Shown here: positions 1 to 11,076 of the stretch, piece after piece
Layout: each line of letters starts with the position of its first letter
How positions within the stretch are numbered: the stretch's first letter is position 1
NCBI RefSeq assembly: GCF_011075055.1
Contig: NC_058139.1
Location: forward strand, 18,063,584-18,127,583
DNA from: Mangifera indica
Lineage: Eukaryota; Streptophyta; Magnoliopsida; Sapindales; Anacardiaceae
Direction: 5' to 3'
DNA length: 64,000 bases
Position numbers and translations under genes: made by a program
The notes under the pieces: generated by a model
The model's database searches: none
What the model was told of the DNA's origin: nothing
What the model saw: the letters and a program-made list of their open reading frames with translations, nothing else

Positions 1-1250
1 CAATTTCCAAGAGGAAAATGAACGTACAATATAATTCTACGCATTGTATAGTCACTGATCCTTTGACTGAGATTCTTCCAAGAAAAGTATATCTTGTACA
101 TGTTAAATTTCTTGGATTGCGTAGACAATGATTGATGAGTGTTGAGCTTATATATTGTACTAATGACACAACGTCGAAAACCATAAATTTAAGTTCATTT
201 TATGTTTTGAACTTATGTCCCAAAATTCTTGGGTTTTCACTGCATACACATCGTTTTTAGCTCAACAAGATTGTAATGTCACACAAGTTAGAGATTGGCT
301 CACTCACACGAGCAATCGCCTTTGGTGCTGAGAAAGCGAGCAAAGATGAGACATTATTCTTGAGAATTGTGATACTGAGAGAGCATACCAATGGGAGACA
401 AATTTCTCAAGAAAATATTTATTGAAATAAAAATGTCGCCTTGATGATTGATCAAGATGAGGTCATAAATAGATATATTTGAAAATGACCGATTTGGATT
501 CCCCACGTCCAAATAACTTGTGAATGCCAGATGTGAGTTCTTAATATAAATAAATACCTGCAAGTGTGAAGATGATTAAGAACTCAGGTTAGGCGCTCAG
601 GGTAGCGACTGAACTAAGATCTGTACAGTGTTGTGAATGACATTTGAGAAAATACACACTGTAGCACATGATTCATACCATGTGTGCATAAGTAAGACGA
701 CCAGTTAAAGTAGTGGAAGGATGAATCCCTGCTCCTTCACTATATGAGACTTTATGAGGATTAACTCATGTTAGTACCCTTTGACTTTTTACTGTTGTTC
801 GATATTTACTCGTAGTGTTGCTATCTTAGCTTGGAACCTATGGCCACGCATGATTCGGTCTATGGAACATGACTAGAAAAACAGCTAAGTTTAAATTGAG
901 AATTTCAAATAGAAAAGGAAGACTTATATATATTATGTGTGTCCATTGGCTAGCCGATCATGTGACTCATATGGAGATTGGACTTGATCATGGATATATA
1001 GGAAAATAACACAATGAAAAATGAGGGATTAAAGGGAGCTAGTGTTATCGAGTAAGTCTGGGGTGCTGCGAGCCTAACGCTTTATTTTTGTTTTATTCGA
1101 GTTGAAGCGGCTATGCTATTCCTAACAGATGCATAGTAATTAGCTCCCAAGTGCAGGTTGCTCGCGAGGTCGCACGACACATTTGCAAGTATGAAACGTA
1201 CTGGTATATGAGATTTTTGTGGCTAAGCATTTGGTTTGGGTCTTCCATCA
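1..1250. other. gene-free stretch, no recognised gene
   Basis: Both strands hold only short open frames of fewer than about 70 codons with no family resemblance I recognise. The text has the look of decayed transposon DNA, but I see no boundary, target-site duplication or protein motif that would prove it. Confidence 0.5.
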
Positions 1251-1620
1251 TGTGTGAGTAGGAGATATTGGATCCGGGTCCACCCATGACGGGTCAACCC
1301 GACCCAATTTGATTAACTGCCAAAGAGCAGTTATTAGCGGTTATTGGCGGTTGGACTTTTATATAAAAAGTCTTAACTGCCTCCCAAAGGGTAAGGAGAT
1401 GAAATGAGAATACTATTTTTACAGAGAACCCTTCCTTGCCAAAATGAATGCACAGTAAATGAGTCTCCCAAATGGAAATCAGTACGTGGGTAAATGGCGT
1501 CGTGGAAACAAACTAACGTCAACACCTCGCGTAGAATTCGAAGACGCTTCATCGAACACATAAACGGGTACGCAAATTCTATTTACAGATTTCACAGAAT
1601 TCGGATCCTGGCATGTTTAA
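1250..1620 (+). repeat. possible LTR-type promoter fragment
   Basis: A GC-richer block (GGGTCAACCCGACCC and nearby) is followed by a TATA-like TTTTATATAAAAAG near 1358-1371 and then a leader-like stretch. This resembles the U3/R part of a plant LTR more than a host promoter, because no reading frame follows it. I could not find a partner LTR or a target-site duplication in the window, so this is a weak call. Confidence 0.25.
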
Positions 1621-1633
1621 TTGTTTCTAACAT

Positions 1634-1820
1634 GACCATAGAGACATAAGATATGGCAAAGATCACTTAAGTAGATTATAAAAAGTTATTTGAGAAAGTC
1701 AACTATATCAACTACCTTCTCAAGGGAGACTCTTGCGTTTTGTGAAGGATGACCACAGAGACATAAGATATGGCAAAGATCACTTAGGTAGATTATGAAT
1801 AGTTATTTGACAATAAGCAT
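1634..1820. repeat. 116-bp direct duplication
   Basis: The stretch starting GACCATAGAGACATAAGATA at 1634 recurs at 1750 with a few substitutions and continues for about 65 bases in both places. The spacing is about 116 bases. It looks like a simple tandem duplication in non-coding DNA. Confidence 0.7.
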
Positions 1821-1894
1821 AACTACATAAATGACTTACCTTTATATATTTATTTATTTATTTATTGAAATTAATGCAATCATTTGATTTTACG

Positions 1895-2304
1895 TTTGGT
1901 CTATTTCTGATGAAGGATATATTTAATTTTACAAATAAACATTCTCAAGAACTATAAAGAAGATATCAAAATATTGTAAATGATATGAATTGGGTTGAAA
2001 AGTGTAAATAAGTTTTACAAGTGATGAGAGATACCAGATGAGAGACTTTATTAAATAAAGTTTATTCTCTTTGTACAAATCATGACATTGATGATTGTGT
2101 TTGGTCTATTTCTAATGAATGAAATATTTAATTTTACAAATAAACATTCTCAAGCATTACCAAGAAAAAATCAAAATATTATAAATTATATGAATTAGGT
2201 TGAAGAGTGTAAATAAATTTTACAAGTAATAAGAGACAATGGATGAGAGATTTTGTTAAATAAATATTATTCTTTTTGTACCAATCATGACATTGATGTT
2301 CCAA
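1895..2304. repeat. 205-bp tandem duplication, two copies
   Basis: The unit starting TTTGGTCTATTTCT at 1895 is repeated from 2100. Shared landmarks are ATTTAATTTTACAAATAAAC, the TGAATTxGGTTGAA block and the ATCATGACATTGATG end. The copies differ at scattered bases, so the duplication is not fresh. No coding content was seen. Confidence 0.8.
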
Positions 2305-2881
2305 ATATGAATGATAATTTTTTTATTTAAGGGCAATCACAACGCAAGACTTAAAATATCACAAACATGCATTATTATAGTATTAAAGTATTTTATAATG
2401 TCTTAGATATGTAACTTTAAGAGTTGAATAATCATTTAATAAAATAAACATGGGATTGCTTATTTGTAAGTTTAGGGATATTGTTCTCACATTCTGGGTC
2501 TGTCACCGGACGTGGGTTAATAAACATATGGATATTCTCCTGTGATTGTTAGTGATTACCGATTAGGCAGAAAGCCAAAATATTCCACAAATTTAAAAAA
2601 ATTTCTGACATTAATTAAATCAGTCACAAAATTCTCGTCAAGAGGTCCTCCTCTTCAGGTTTACTACTCGGGCTGTTCAAAGCAATGCCCCAGTTTGGTA
2701 AGCCCCAGCCAAAGTAAGTCGGCGCAGCCATTGTTTTCCGTTGAATAAAATCTTTGAAAGTTTATACAAGAGATGTCCAGCAGCCACAAAAGGAAGTCTT
2801 TGAAAAGCTTGTGTTTCCTGTAGTTGCATTGTAACTCGTCTTTGTAATCATGCTTAGGGGAACTTGTTACCAACCCACCAT
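2305..2881 (+). other. upstream region of the PR-10 gene
   Basis: There is no gene here; the short frames on both strands have no recognisable motif. The stretch is the 5' flank of the PR-10 gene and should hold its promoter. Apart from the TATA box listed separately I cannot name any site. Confidence 0.5.
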
Positions 2882-2889
2882 TATAAATA
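2882..2889 (+). promoter_or_regulatory. TATA box of the PR-10 gene
   Basis: TATAAATA lies about 86 bases upstream of the chosen ATG. That places a transcription start near 2915 and gives a 5' leader of about 50 bases, which is usual for a plant gene. Confidence 0.6.
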
Positions 2890-2967
2890 CTTCAGAGTAA
2901 TCCCTTACACTGCAAAAAAAAATTTTATGTGATATTCTCTTCTCTTTACTTCAATCTACAAACAAAC

Positions 2968-3556
2968 ATGACAGTAAGTACTTTTACACAAGAGTACAAG
3001 TGCCCGATTGCGGCTCCGCGCATGTTTAATGCCCTGATCTTAGACTCCAACAATCTGTTTCCAAAACTGTTTCCACAATATATCAAAAGCATCAACGTGA
3101 TTCAAGGTGATGTTGGAGCTGCTGGAAGCATTGAGCAAATCAACTTTACTGACGGTTAGCAATCTTTGCTACCAGACCAATCAAACTTATTTACATTAAG
3201 CTATTGCTTTTCATACTACTAATAGATGCCTTTTTTCTTTTGGGTAACATTCAGGTACTCGATTCAAATATGTGAAGCATCGAATTGACGAAATCGATGA
3301 AAAGAACTTGGCGTGCAAGTATACCATGATTGAAGGAGATGCATTAGGAGATAAGCTTGAGTCTATTGTTTATGAGGTCAAATTTGAGGTAGATAGTGAT
3401 GGTGGCGGTTGCATCTGCAAGATGACGAGCCATTACCACGTGGTGGGGGAGTCTGAGATCAGAAAAGAGGAAATTGAGGCTAGCAAAGATAAAGTTGCCG
3501 GAATTTACAAGATGGTGGAGAACTACCTCTTGGATAACCCTCAAGTCTATGCATAG
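2968..3556 (+). CDS. PR-10 / Bet v 1-family protein, two exons
   Basis: Predicted 162-residue cytosolic protein of the Bet v 1/PR-10 family, whose members bind small hydrophobic ligands such as flavonoids and cytokinins and often respond to stress. Exon 1 is 2968-3154 and exon 2 is 3255-3556. The intron has GT..AG ends and falls after the first base of codon 63, the position conserved in this family. The start at 2968 gives the usual family length and N-terminus; an in-frame ATG at 2929 would add 13 residues that do not fit. The glycine-rich loop (residues 47-53, GDVGAAG) is atypical: it appears one residue longer than the usual GxGGxG and lacks the lysine that normally follows. The C-terminal helix with KMVENYLLDNP is normal. 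The gene stands alone with a TATA box and a polyadenylation signal. Family sure; ligand unknown; a major-latex-like relative is less likely. Confidence 0.9.
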
Positions 3557-3691
3557 TTTAATAATTATTCTTCAGTTTGTCTATCTGTTCTAGATCTCTA
3601 AGCATGTGTGTTGTTTCTCTTGTGACATGTCGCTATGAATTTCTTTTCCGGGATCCATGTATACCAATGAATTCCCACTTTTATCAGTGAA

Positions 3692-3697
3692 AATAAA
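3692..3697 (+). terminator. polyadenylation signal of the PR-10 gene
   Basis: AATAAA lies about 136 bases after the stop codon, inside an AT-rich stretch, at a normal distance for a plant 3' UTR. Confidence 0.5.
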
Positions 3698-4942
3698 GGG
3701 CAATGCCCCAGTGCATCAAGATTTTGACAAATTTATCAACCATTCCCTTCTAGAACTTAGTAAAAATCAATCAGGAACTTGACAAACTTTTTTTATTTCC
3801 CTGAACCTTGCCCAATTTTAGTAGACAAGTAAACCTAAGTCGGGTAATTCAAGGTTTTGTTTATAAAGATTCTTTTATTTAACCATTCAAATTAACTCTG
3901 AGAGTCAGACAAGGACAATTTAATATCTTATTTTGTAGAAAATTTGATATATTCGATAAGTTTATGATTTTTTGCCTCTCCTTTTCTAGAGTTGTTAAGA
4001 AAACATAAAGTGGGTTATGAAGCACGTGTAATTACAATTTTACTATAAAGACAACTTCAAGAGGATCAACTTTAATTCTTAAGAAAATTAGATTTTCATA
4101 AGACAAAACTTTAATCTAAGTCAAATCAAGAATAGGAATACAGTGTTTTCATTTTTTTTCTCGTATAGATCTCCTGAATGCAAATTAGTAAAGCAAATGT
4201 TGACATGAGAGCCAGCCTGTAACAACGTGCCAAATATCTCGTGCTTTCAATCTTAGGGAATCACTGACTGTAGGCCGAGACTATAAAGATCCCTCTACTT
4301 GAACTCCGAGAATCACAGAACATAAGGAATAAAGAGCGCCATCACCAACTGATTGAATACATTTCATTGACCCACAATAGTATTCTTCATGTTCAGCATG
4401 TTACCAAGTGATGTTTAAAATAACTGAAACAAGGATCGGCAATTCCTTAAATCTTTTTTCGACTCTCTCTTCTACCTCGCAAAAGAACTCCATTTGGTAT
4501 GACTGACAGGTCAGGATACTCAGTGGTGTGAAAGTATATGTTTAAAACAAAAGAGGAGTCATTAAAACGGGAAGGGTATTAAAACTTTAAAAAGAATTCT
4601 TAACTCTCTTTGTCATGTTTATGAAACCTTCGAATTAATTATTTAAAATATATATATATATATATGTTGAAAAAATGTCTCAGCAGCTGCTCTCTCGCAG
4701 ATCTGGTAATGTGTGAAAATGTCATATTGTTGAACTGCAAATGAAGAATGACTAATAATGTCTTTAGGAAGTTGTTTATTTTTAAATTGTTAGTCATGTC
4801 TTTATATCCGTAGATTTTTTTCTTTTTTTGTATGTTTAAATTTTTTTATATAAGAACATACATTGAATCAAGATTATATCAATGATTTTTTCAATTCCCA
4901 AATCCCTGTTTTTTTTATTTTTCTATATTTTTTTCTGTGTTG
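3698..4942. other. AT-rich intergenic stretch
   Basis: I see no gene. A short TA run occurs near 4651-4664. The right edge is the target site of the chromovirus insertion. Confidence 0.5.
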
Positions 4943-4947
4943 TTTTC

Positions 4948-5531
4948 TGTTACGAACCTGCAATCCAATCTGTTGGTTCCAGCACGCACAGCAGCTCCTT
5001 CAGAAAGGTCTCAGGCTAAGATCTTCCATACAACGCAAACAAGTTGATAGCGGAAAGTAAATAAGAAATTAATTGGATAATGCAACTAATTTGAAGGTGT
5101 AAAACTATAAAAATAATAACTCAATACTAATATTATTAACTCAACATCTGATTCATCTCCCAAGTTCTTTCAACAAGGCCTTTTAAATAGCCACCAAGAG
5201 GTAATACTAACTTATTTTAGGAATAATATTAATAATAATATTTTTAAATCTTAAAGAAAATATTTCCTAAGTCAACTAATATTTTGCTGCATATTTCTTC
5301 TCTGCTTTCCAATATATGCTGTTGCAGAATATTCTGTTGCCTATTTCTTTCTCTGTTTTCCTTTATACGCTACTGCTGAATATCACATCAGGATTCTCTA
5401 AACTGGTAGCTTCCATATCTTCTGAATTTCCCAAGCTGACTCCTTCTGATTTTCCTAAATTTTCTTGCTTCCTTCCTTTAATTGCACCTGGGGTCCTGCG
5501 CGTATAAACTTTTGTTATTAGGCTTCCATCA
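4948..5531 (-). repeat. 3' LTR of the chromovirus (left copy)
   Basis: 584 bases, TG..CA bounded, matching 10488-11071 at every group checked. The last part of the Gag-Pol frame (5363-5531) runs into this LTR, so the stop codon lies inside it. Confidence 0.95.
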
Positions 5532-8500
5532 ATACCCCCCGCAGCGACTCGCACCTTGTCCTCAAGGTGAAAAAGGGGAAATTGTTCATTCAACTCGTCA
5601 TAATCCTCCCAAGAATTTTCGTAATCAGGTAGCTGGTGCCATTTAATGAGAACTTCCAAACGTCCTTGTAGAGAGAACCGAGTACCCAATAGAGATTCTG
5701 GTTGCAATTGTAACTCCAGGTCTTCAGACAAGCAATTTGGGAGAGGCTGTGGCTGAATTGTAGGTCCAATAACTTTCTTTAATTGGGAAACATGGAAGAC
5801 AGGATGAATCCTACTCCCTGAAGGTAGGGCAAGCCGATAAGCAACCGATCCAATTTTTTCTGTAATCTCAAATGGGCCATAGAAGCGCGGGCTTAATTTT
5901 TCATTTGGTCTGCGAGCCAGAGTCTTAAAACGATACGGCTGAAGTTTCAAGAACACTCTATCCCCAATGTTGAAATGAATCTCTCGTCGATGTAAATCAG
6001 CTTGTCGTTTCATACGTTCCCTTGCGCGATTGAGTTGATCTTTCAATTCTGTTAAAATAATGTCGCGTTGTTGAAGGTAGGTATCCACGTCATCAATCTT
6101 AGATCGTTCGGTTCCCCAACGTAAAAGCGTTGGGGGCTCTCGCCCATATAAGGCTTTGAATGGGGTCATACCAATGGAGCTTTGGAAGGTGGTATTATAC
6201 CAGTATTCGGCCCAAGGGAGCCATTTGGGCCAATGTTTTGGCTGTTGCACACAGAAACAACGGAGATACGTCTCAAGGCCTCGATTAACCACCTCAGTCT
6301 GTCCGTCTGTTTGTGGATGGTAAGCACTACTAAATTTCAGAATGGTCCCCACTAAGCGAAATAATTCGCCCCAGAACTGGCTCATAAACAAACGATCACG
6401 ATCGGAAACGATTGTCCTAGGATATCCATGGAGTTTAACAATTTCCCTACCAAATAGTTCAGCCACCTCCTTAGCAGTGTACGGATGTGAAAGAGGGAAA
6501 AAATGACTATATTTGGAGAGGCGATCAACGACCACCAAAATGGTGTCACCTGTTTTGGTACGAGGGAGACCTCCAATAAAGTCCATAGATATATCTTCCC
6601 AAACCCTCTCCGGAATAGGCAGTGGTTGCAATAGTCCTGCTGGGCTCATAGCTTGATATTTATTCCGCTGACATACCTCACAACAAGCTACATAATCCTG
6701 AATAGTTTTCTTCATGCCAACCCAATAAAATACTGCCGCTATTCTTTTGTACGTACGAAAAAATCCTGAGTGACCCCCAAAAGGAGAAGAATGAAATTCT
6801 GATAAAATTGTAGGAAGGAGCTTAGATCGTGGTGAAATTACCAACCTTCCCTTATAAAATAGTGTGCCCTTCTTCAAGGTATAATTAGTATAACTAGTAG
6901 GATCACGTAATAGTCCATGAATGATTCCCTTATAATACTCCTCGGATCTGACCTCTTCAGACAAGATATCGCCTTCTACCCAGTGGGTTGTAGACATAAA
7001 TGATAAGGTAACCGAGTCAGTTGATAAGCGAGACAATGCATCTGCAGCCTTGTTTTCCGCCCCAGGTCTATACTGAATTTCGAAATCAAACCCCAAAAGC
7101 TTCATCACCCATCGTTGTTGATCTCCACTGATAATAGTCTGTTCCATGAGATACTTAAGACTTTTTTGATCTGTGCGAACTACAAAATGATTTCCCAATA
7201 GATAATGCCTCCATTTCTGCAATGCAAGTACTATAGCCATTAATTCACGCTCATACACCGATTTTGATTTCCCCCTAGCAGTCAAAGCTTGACTCATAAA
7301 AGAGATAGGTCGTCCACCTTGCATTAACACCGCCCCAATCCCTGTGGCCGAAGCATCAGTCTCAACAACAAATGTTTGTGCAAAATCAGGTATAGCAAGC
7401 ACTGGTACCGTTGTCATGGCAAGTTTAAGAGCTTGAAATGCCTGAGTAGCTGCCTCCGTCCAAACGAAAGAATTTTTCTTAAGTAAGTGTGTAAGTGGGG
7501 CAGCAATTTTACCATAATTACGAACAAACCGGCGATAGTATCCAGTGAGTCCCAAAAATCCCCTGAGTTCACTGATATCCCGTGGCAAAGGCCAATCAAC
7601 CATACTCTGAATCTTTTTGGGATCGGCGGCAACCCCATTAACTGAAATGATATGTCCCAAGTATTCCAACTTAGTGACAACAAAGGAACATTTCTTTTTA
7701 TTCAACACCAGGTTATGTGCAGAAAGTAACTCAAGTGTCGTTTGTAAATGACTAAGATGATCAGCTAGGGTGCGACTGTAAATCAGAATATCATCAAAAA
7801 ACACTAAAATAAATCGACGAAGGTAGTCTCGAAAAATCTCATTCATCAAGGCCTGAAAAGTGGCTGGGGCATTTGATAATCCAAATGGCATTACGAGGAA
7901 CTCATAATGCCCGTTATGTGTTCGAAAGGCAGTTTTCTCAATGTCACTATCAATAATCCGTATCTGATGGTATCCTGATTTCAAATCTAATTTACTGAAA
8001 ATAGAAGCTCCTGCAAGTTCATCAAGTAACTCATCAATGGCTGGTATAGGAAACTTATCTGGAATAGTAAGCTTGTTAAGCGCGCGATAGTCCACACAAA
8101 AACGCCACCCTCCATCTTTTTTTTGAACCAATAAAACCGGGCTGGAGTAAGGGCTAATGCTTGATCTAATTATTCCTGCCTGGAGCATCTCCTTGACTTG
8201 TCTTTCCACCTCATTCTTCTGATGGTGAGGGTAACGGTATGGCCTAATATTTGGTGGAATAGCACCCTCGATCAATTTGATGGCGTGGTCATGTGAGCGG
8301 TGTGGTGGTAGTCCTGTAGGTGCCACAAATAAATGGTTGAACTGATCCAATAGTGCTTCAATTTCAGGGGAGTCAACCTTAGTTTCTTGAACATCTGCTA
8401 CTGCCAGCTCTATCCAGTATCCAAGGCTTCCAGTTCGGATGGTTTTCCAAATCTCTTTAAAAGTGGTCTCCTGGGTAATAAGGGATGGGTCTCCGTGGAG

Positions 8501-10456
8501 AGTTACCATTTTGCCGTCCCACTCGAAACTCATAGTGAGGGCCTGCCAATCCGTGCGAACCACCCCTAAGGTAGACAACCAATTTACTCCAAGAATCACA
8601 TCAACATTACCCAACGGAAAGACATAATAATCGTGCGTGAACTCTACTTCACCTAGCTGCATCGAGACTGCTGAGCAGATACCACCCCCTTTAACATTTT
8701 CTCCATTTCCAATAGTTACTTGAAAATTTGATTGAAGCACAGGAAGCTTAATTTGAGTCGCCAATTTCTGAGAAATAAAACAGTGAGTTGCGCCACTATC
8801 TACCAATACCACTGCTGGCACTCCATGAATGATTCCCCGAAGCTTTAGTGTCTTTGGAGAGCTAATGCCAGCGACAGAGTGTCGGGAGAGTTCAATCGTC
8901 GCCCCTGTTGCTGGTAAAACGTCATTGGCTTCTTTGTGTATTCCATCATCCTCTGCAATCTCCTCTTCACAAAGCATAAGCCGAAGTTGCCTGTAACGAC
9001 ATTGGTGAGTAGGTCCGTATTTTTCTCCACACTTAAAACATAACCCTTGAGCAATTCTGGATTGTATCTCTGGTTGGGAGAGACGACGTGAACCGGAAGA
9101 AGATGACGACGATGGCCGTTGTTGCACTGTAGAGGTTGTTGATTGGGCAGGTAGATTTACGGATTGATGTGGTCGGTCATTGAGGAAGGACGAGTTATCA
9201 GGGGTGGGGGGCTGTGGAGGCTGTAATGGCTGTGGTGGTTGATTCCACTTTTGCATTGGCTGGTGGAGAGGTGGAGAGAGCAGTGTTTGTGGTGAATTAA
9301 AAAACTGTGTCGGGTGTGAATTTGGGTCAAGGTGTTGGGTGTAGTTTGGTTGCTGGGATGGGTAAGGTAATTGTTTTTGGTTTTGATGAATGTGGTGAAT
9401 ATATTGTTTAGGGTTTGGGTTATTATTTGGGTTAGGAATTGGGTTTATATTTGAGGAAATAGATGGGCTATTATATTGGTGTGGCTTGGGAGACGTTGTG
9501 TTATTAGTAGGCTGGAGTTGGGTTGTGTAATTTGGGTTTGGTATGGAGACTAACCCAGCTATGGCCCAATTTCTTTGTTCTACATCCAACGCCAACTGCA
9601 TCAGAGAGCGCAAATCTGGAGGTGATAGAAGTCTTACTTCTGCTTGAATTCGCTCTGACAACCCTGCTAAGAAGGCCCCTCTCAACCAATCCATAGACAC
9701 TGTAGGTAGCATGGCCACTAGCTGCTCAAATCGTGCCCTGTATTCTGCGACAGTACCCGTTTGCCGGTGGAGAATCAGTTGCTCGTAGGGTGTTCGATGT
9801 TGGGACGAGCCGAAACGGAGCAACAATTCTTCCTTCATCTCTCTCCACTCTCGGAATGGTTGCCACAGTTCCCGAAATTGTAACCAGCTTAAAGCTTCCC
9901 CTTCGAAACAGAGGATTACTGCTGGTATCCGCTCTCTTTCATCCATTCCATACATCTGGAAATAACGTTCTGCTTTGGCTATCCACCCCCATGGATTTTC
10001 GCCATTAAATATTGGGAGCTCTAACCGTCGTGGGTGACTATCGCGACGCCACCCTGGTTCGTAAGGAAAACGCCGTGGTGGAGGTTGTATTCTAAAGTTT
10101 TCTGCATTCCTCATCCTGGCGCCATTCACCATGGGAAGTGGTGGGAATTGTTGGTCAACTTGTTGTAATTGAGGTTGGAAATTTTCCCCTGTGATTCCTC
10201 CAGTTTCATGTGGGAATGGATGCTGCTCCTGCATTATTGAGGATGAGGGCGTTGTGTGTTCCGCCTCTTTTCCTTTGAGTTCCCGAGACAACAGATTTTT
10301 GATTTCATGCAATCTTTCATTGATCGATTCAAATTGAGCAGCCGTATTTGCCTCCCCATTAGTGAATTTGTCATCAATAGCAGCCACTCGTTCAGCCAAA
10401 TTACGGTAGTTCTTCTCAATTTCTTCCACTCGTGAATCCATTCTTGTCGTTACCAT
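5363..10456 (-). CDS. Gag-Pol polyprotein of the chromovirus
   Basis: A single frame of 1697 residues encodes the replication proteins of the retrotransposon. Approximate order: a coiled N-terminus and Gag (about 130-290), a Gln/Pro/Asn-rich linker, a CCHC zinc knuckle ([14 protein letters not shown], near 473), aspartic protease (VDSGATH, near 552), reverse transcriptase with the catalytic FFDD (near 888), RNase H (VETDAS, near 1032), integrase zinc finger (HSGFF..CCEVC, near 1226-1262), integrase core with MDF (near 1290), SDRD (near 1353) and the downstream Glu, then a chromodomain-like segment ([16 protein letters not shown], near 1606-1621). All these catalytic motifs are present, with no internal stop or frameshift. 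The ATG at 10456 is 15 bases inside the primer-binding site. The last 56 or so codons lie in the LTR. Chromodomains in this group are thought to steer integration to marked chromatin. Confidence 0.96.
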   Translation of the reverse strand: MVTTRMDSRVEEIEKNYRNLAERVAAIDDKFTNGEANTAAQFESINERLHEIKNLLSRELKGKEAEHTTPSSSIMQEQHPFPHETGGITGENFQPQLQQVDQQFPPLPMVNGARMRNAENFRIQPPPRRFPYEPGWRRDSHPRRLELPIFNGENPWGWIAKAERYFQMYGMDERERIPAVILCFEGEALSWLQFRELWQPFREWREMKEELLLRFGSSQHRTPYEQLILHRQTGTVAEYRARFEQLVAMLPTVSMDWLRGAFLAGLSERIQAEVRLLSPPDLRSLMQLALDVEQRNWAIAGLVSIPNPNYTTQLQPTNNTTSPKPHQYNSPSISSNINPIPNPNNNPNPKQYIHHIHQNQKQLPYPSQQPNYTQHLDPNSHPTQFFNSPQTLLSPPLHQPMQKWNQPPQPLQPPQPPTPDNSSFLNDRPHQSVNLPAQSTTSTVQQRPSSSSSSGSRRLSQPEIQSRIAQGLCFKCGEKYGPTHQCRYRQLRLMLCEEEIAEDDGIHKEANDVLPATGATIELSRHSVAGISSPKTLKLRGIIHGVPAVVLVDSGATHCFISQKLATQIKLPVLQSNFQVTIGNGENVKGGGICSAVSMQLGEVEFTHDYYVFPLGNVDVILGVNWLSTLGVVRTDWQALTMSFEWDGKMVTLHGDPSLITQETTFKEIWKTIRTGSLGYWIELAVADVQETKVDSPEIEALLDQFNHLFVAPTGLPPHRSHDHAIKLIEGAIPPNIRPYRYPHHQKNEVERQVKEMLQAGIIRSSISPYSSPVLLVQKKDGGWRFCVDYRALNKLTIPDKFPIPAIDELLDELAGASIFSKLDLKSGYHQIRIIDSDIEKTAFRTHNGHYEFLVMPFGLSNAPATFQALMNEIFRDYLRRFILVFFDDILIYSRTLADHLSHLQTTLELLSAHNLVLNKKKCSFVVTKLEYLGHIISVNGVAADPKKIQSMVDWPLPRDISELRGFLGLTGYYRRFVRNYGKIAAPLTHLLKKNSFVWTEAATQAFQALKLAMTTVPVLAIPDFAQTFVVETDASATGIGAVLMQGGRPISFMSQALTARGKSKSVYERELMAIVLALQKWRHYLLGNHFVVRTDQKSLKYLMEQTIISGDQQRWVMKLLGFDFEIQYRPGAENKAADALSRLSTDSVTLSFMSTTHWVEGDILSEEVRSEEYYKGIIHGLLRDPTSYTNYTLKKGTLFYKGRLVISPRSKLLPTILSEFHSSPFGGHSGFFRTYKRIAAVFYWVGMKKTIQDYVACCEVCQRNKYQAMSPAGLLQPLPIPERVWEDISMDFIGGLPRTKTGDTILVVVDRLSKYSHFFPLSHPYTAKEVAELFGREIVKLHGYPRTIVSDRDRLFMSQFWGELFRLVGTILKFSSAYHPQTDGQTEVVNRGLETYLRCFCVQQPKHWPKWLPWAEYWYNTTFQSSIGMTPFKALYGREPPTLLRWGTERSKIDDVDTYLQQRDIILTELKDQLNRARERMKRQADLHRREIHFNIGDRVFLKLQPYRFKTLARRPNEKLSPRFYGPFEITEKIGSVAYRLALPSGSRIHPVFHVSQLKKVIGPTIQPQPLPNCLSEDLELQLQPESLLGTRFSLQGRLEVLIKWHQLPDYENSWEDYDELNEQFPLFHLEDKVRVAAGGIDGSLITKVYTRRTPGAIKGRKQENLGKSEGVSLGNSEDMEATSLENPDVIFSSSV
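5532..5543 (-). promoter_or_regulatory. polypurine tract of the chromovirus
   Basis: On the minus strand GCGGGGGGTATT lies directly against the 3' LTR. This is the usual place and composition for the primer of second-strand DNA synthesis. Confidence 0.7.
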
Positions 10457-10471
10457 ACCCCGTTATCGACG

Positions 10472-10483
10472 GCTCTGATACCA
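10472..10483 (-). promoter_or_regulatory. primer-binding site, initiator Met tRNA type
   Basis: On the minus strand this reads TGGTATCAGAGC, the complement of the 3' end of plant initiator methionine tRNA. It lies four bases inside the 5' LTR. Confidence 0.9.
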
Positions 10484-10487
10484 AGTT

Positions 10488-11071
10488 TGTTACGAACCTG
10501 CAATCCAATCTGTTGGTTCCAGCACGCACAGCAGCTCCTTCAGAAAGGTCTCAGGCTAAGATCTTCCATACAACGCAAACAAGTTGATAGCGGAAAGTAA
10601 ATAAGAAATTAATTGGATAATGCAACTAATTTGAAGGTGTAAAACTATAAAAATAATAACTCAATACTAATATTATTAACTCAACATCTGATTCATCTCC
10701 CAAGTTCTTTCAACAAGGCCTTTTAAATAGCCACCAAGAGGTAATACTAACTTATTTTAGGAATAATATTAATAATAATATTTTTAAATCTTAAAGAAAA
10801 TATTTCCTAAGTCAACTAATATTTTGCTGCATATTTCTTCTCTGCTTTCCAATATATGCTGTTGCAGAATATTCTGTTGCCTATTTCTTTCTCTGTTTTC
10901 CTTTATACGCTACTGCTGAATATCACATCAGGATTCTCTAAACTGGTAGCTTCCATATCTTCTGAATTTCCCAAGCTGACTCCTTCTGATTTTCCTAAAT
11001 TTTCTTGCTTCCTTCCTTTAATTGCACCTGGGGTCCTGCGCGTATAAACTTTTGTTATTAGGCTTCCATCA
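10488..11071 (-). repeat. 5' LTR of the chromovirus (right copy)
   Basis: 584 bases, matching the left copy at every group checked. On the minus strand CTATTTAAAAGG near 10721-10732 is a plausible TATA region for the element's own promoter, which is inference. The short frame that continues from this LTR into the flank at 11154 is a by-product of the duplication. Confidence 0.95.
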
Positions 11072-11076
11072 TTTTC

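Larger units (their letters stand above)
4943..11076 (-). mobile_element. complete Ty3/gypsy chromovirus, recent insertion
   Basis: Complete LTR retrotransposon on the minus strand. The 5-base direct duplication TTTTC flanks it (4943-4947 and 11072-11076). The LTRs (4948-5531 and 10488-11071) are 584 bases each, offset by exactly 5540. Reading the two copies group by group I found no difference. The element itself is 6124 bases. On the minus strand the order is LTR, primer-binding site, Gag-Pol with a C-terminal chromodomain, polypurine tract, LTR. LTRs are made identical at integration, so identity means a recent insertion. With an unbroken Gag-Pol frame this copy may still be competent to move; that is inference. 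Clade within the chromoviruses (Reina or Tekay type) not settled. Confidence 0.97.

Noticed and set aside
10472..10483. tRNA gene suggested by GCTCTGATACCA
   Set aside because: Only the 12-base complement of a tRNA 3' end is present, at LTR borders; there is no cloverleaf.
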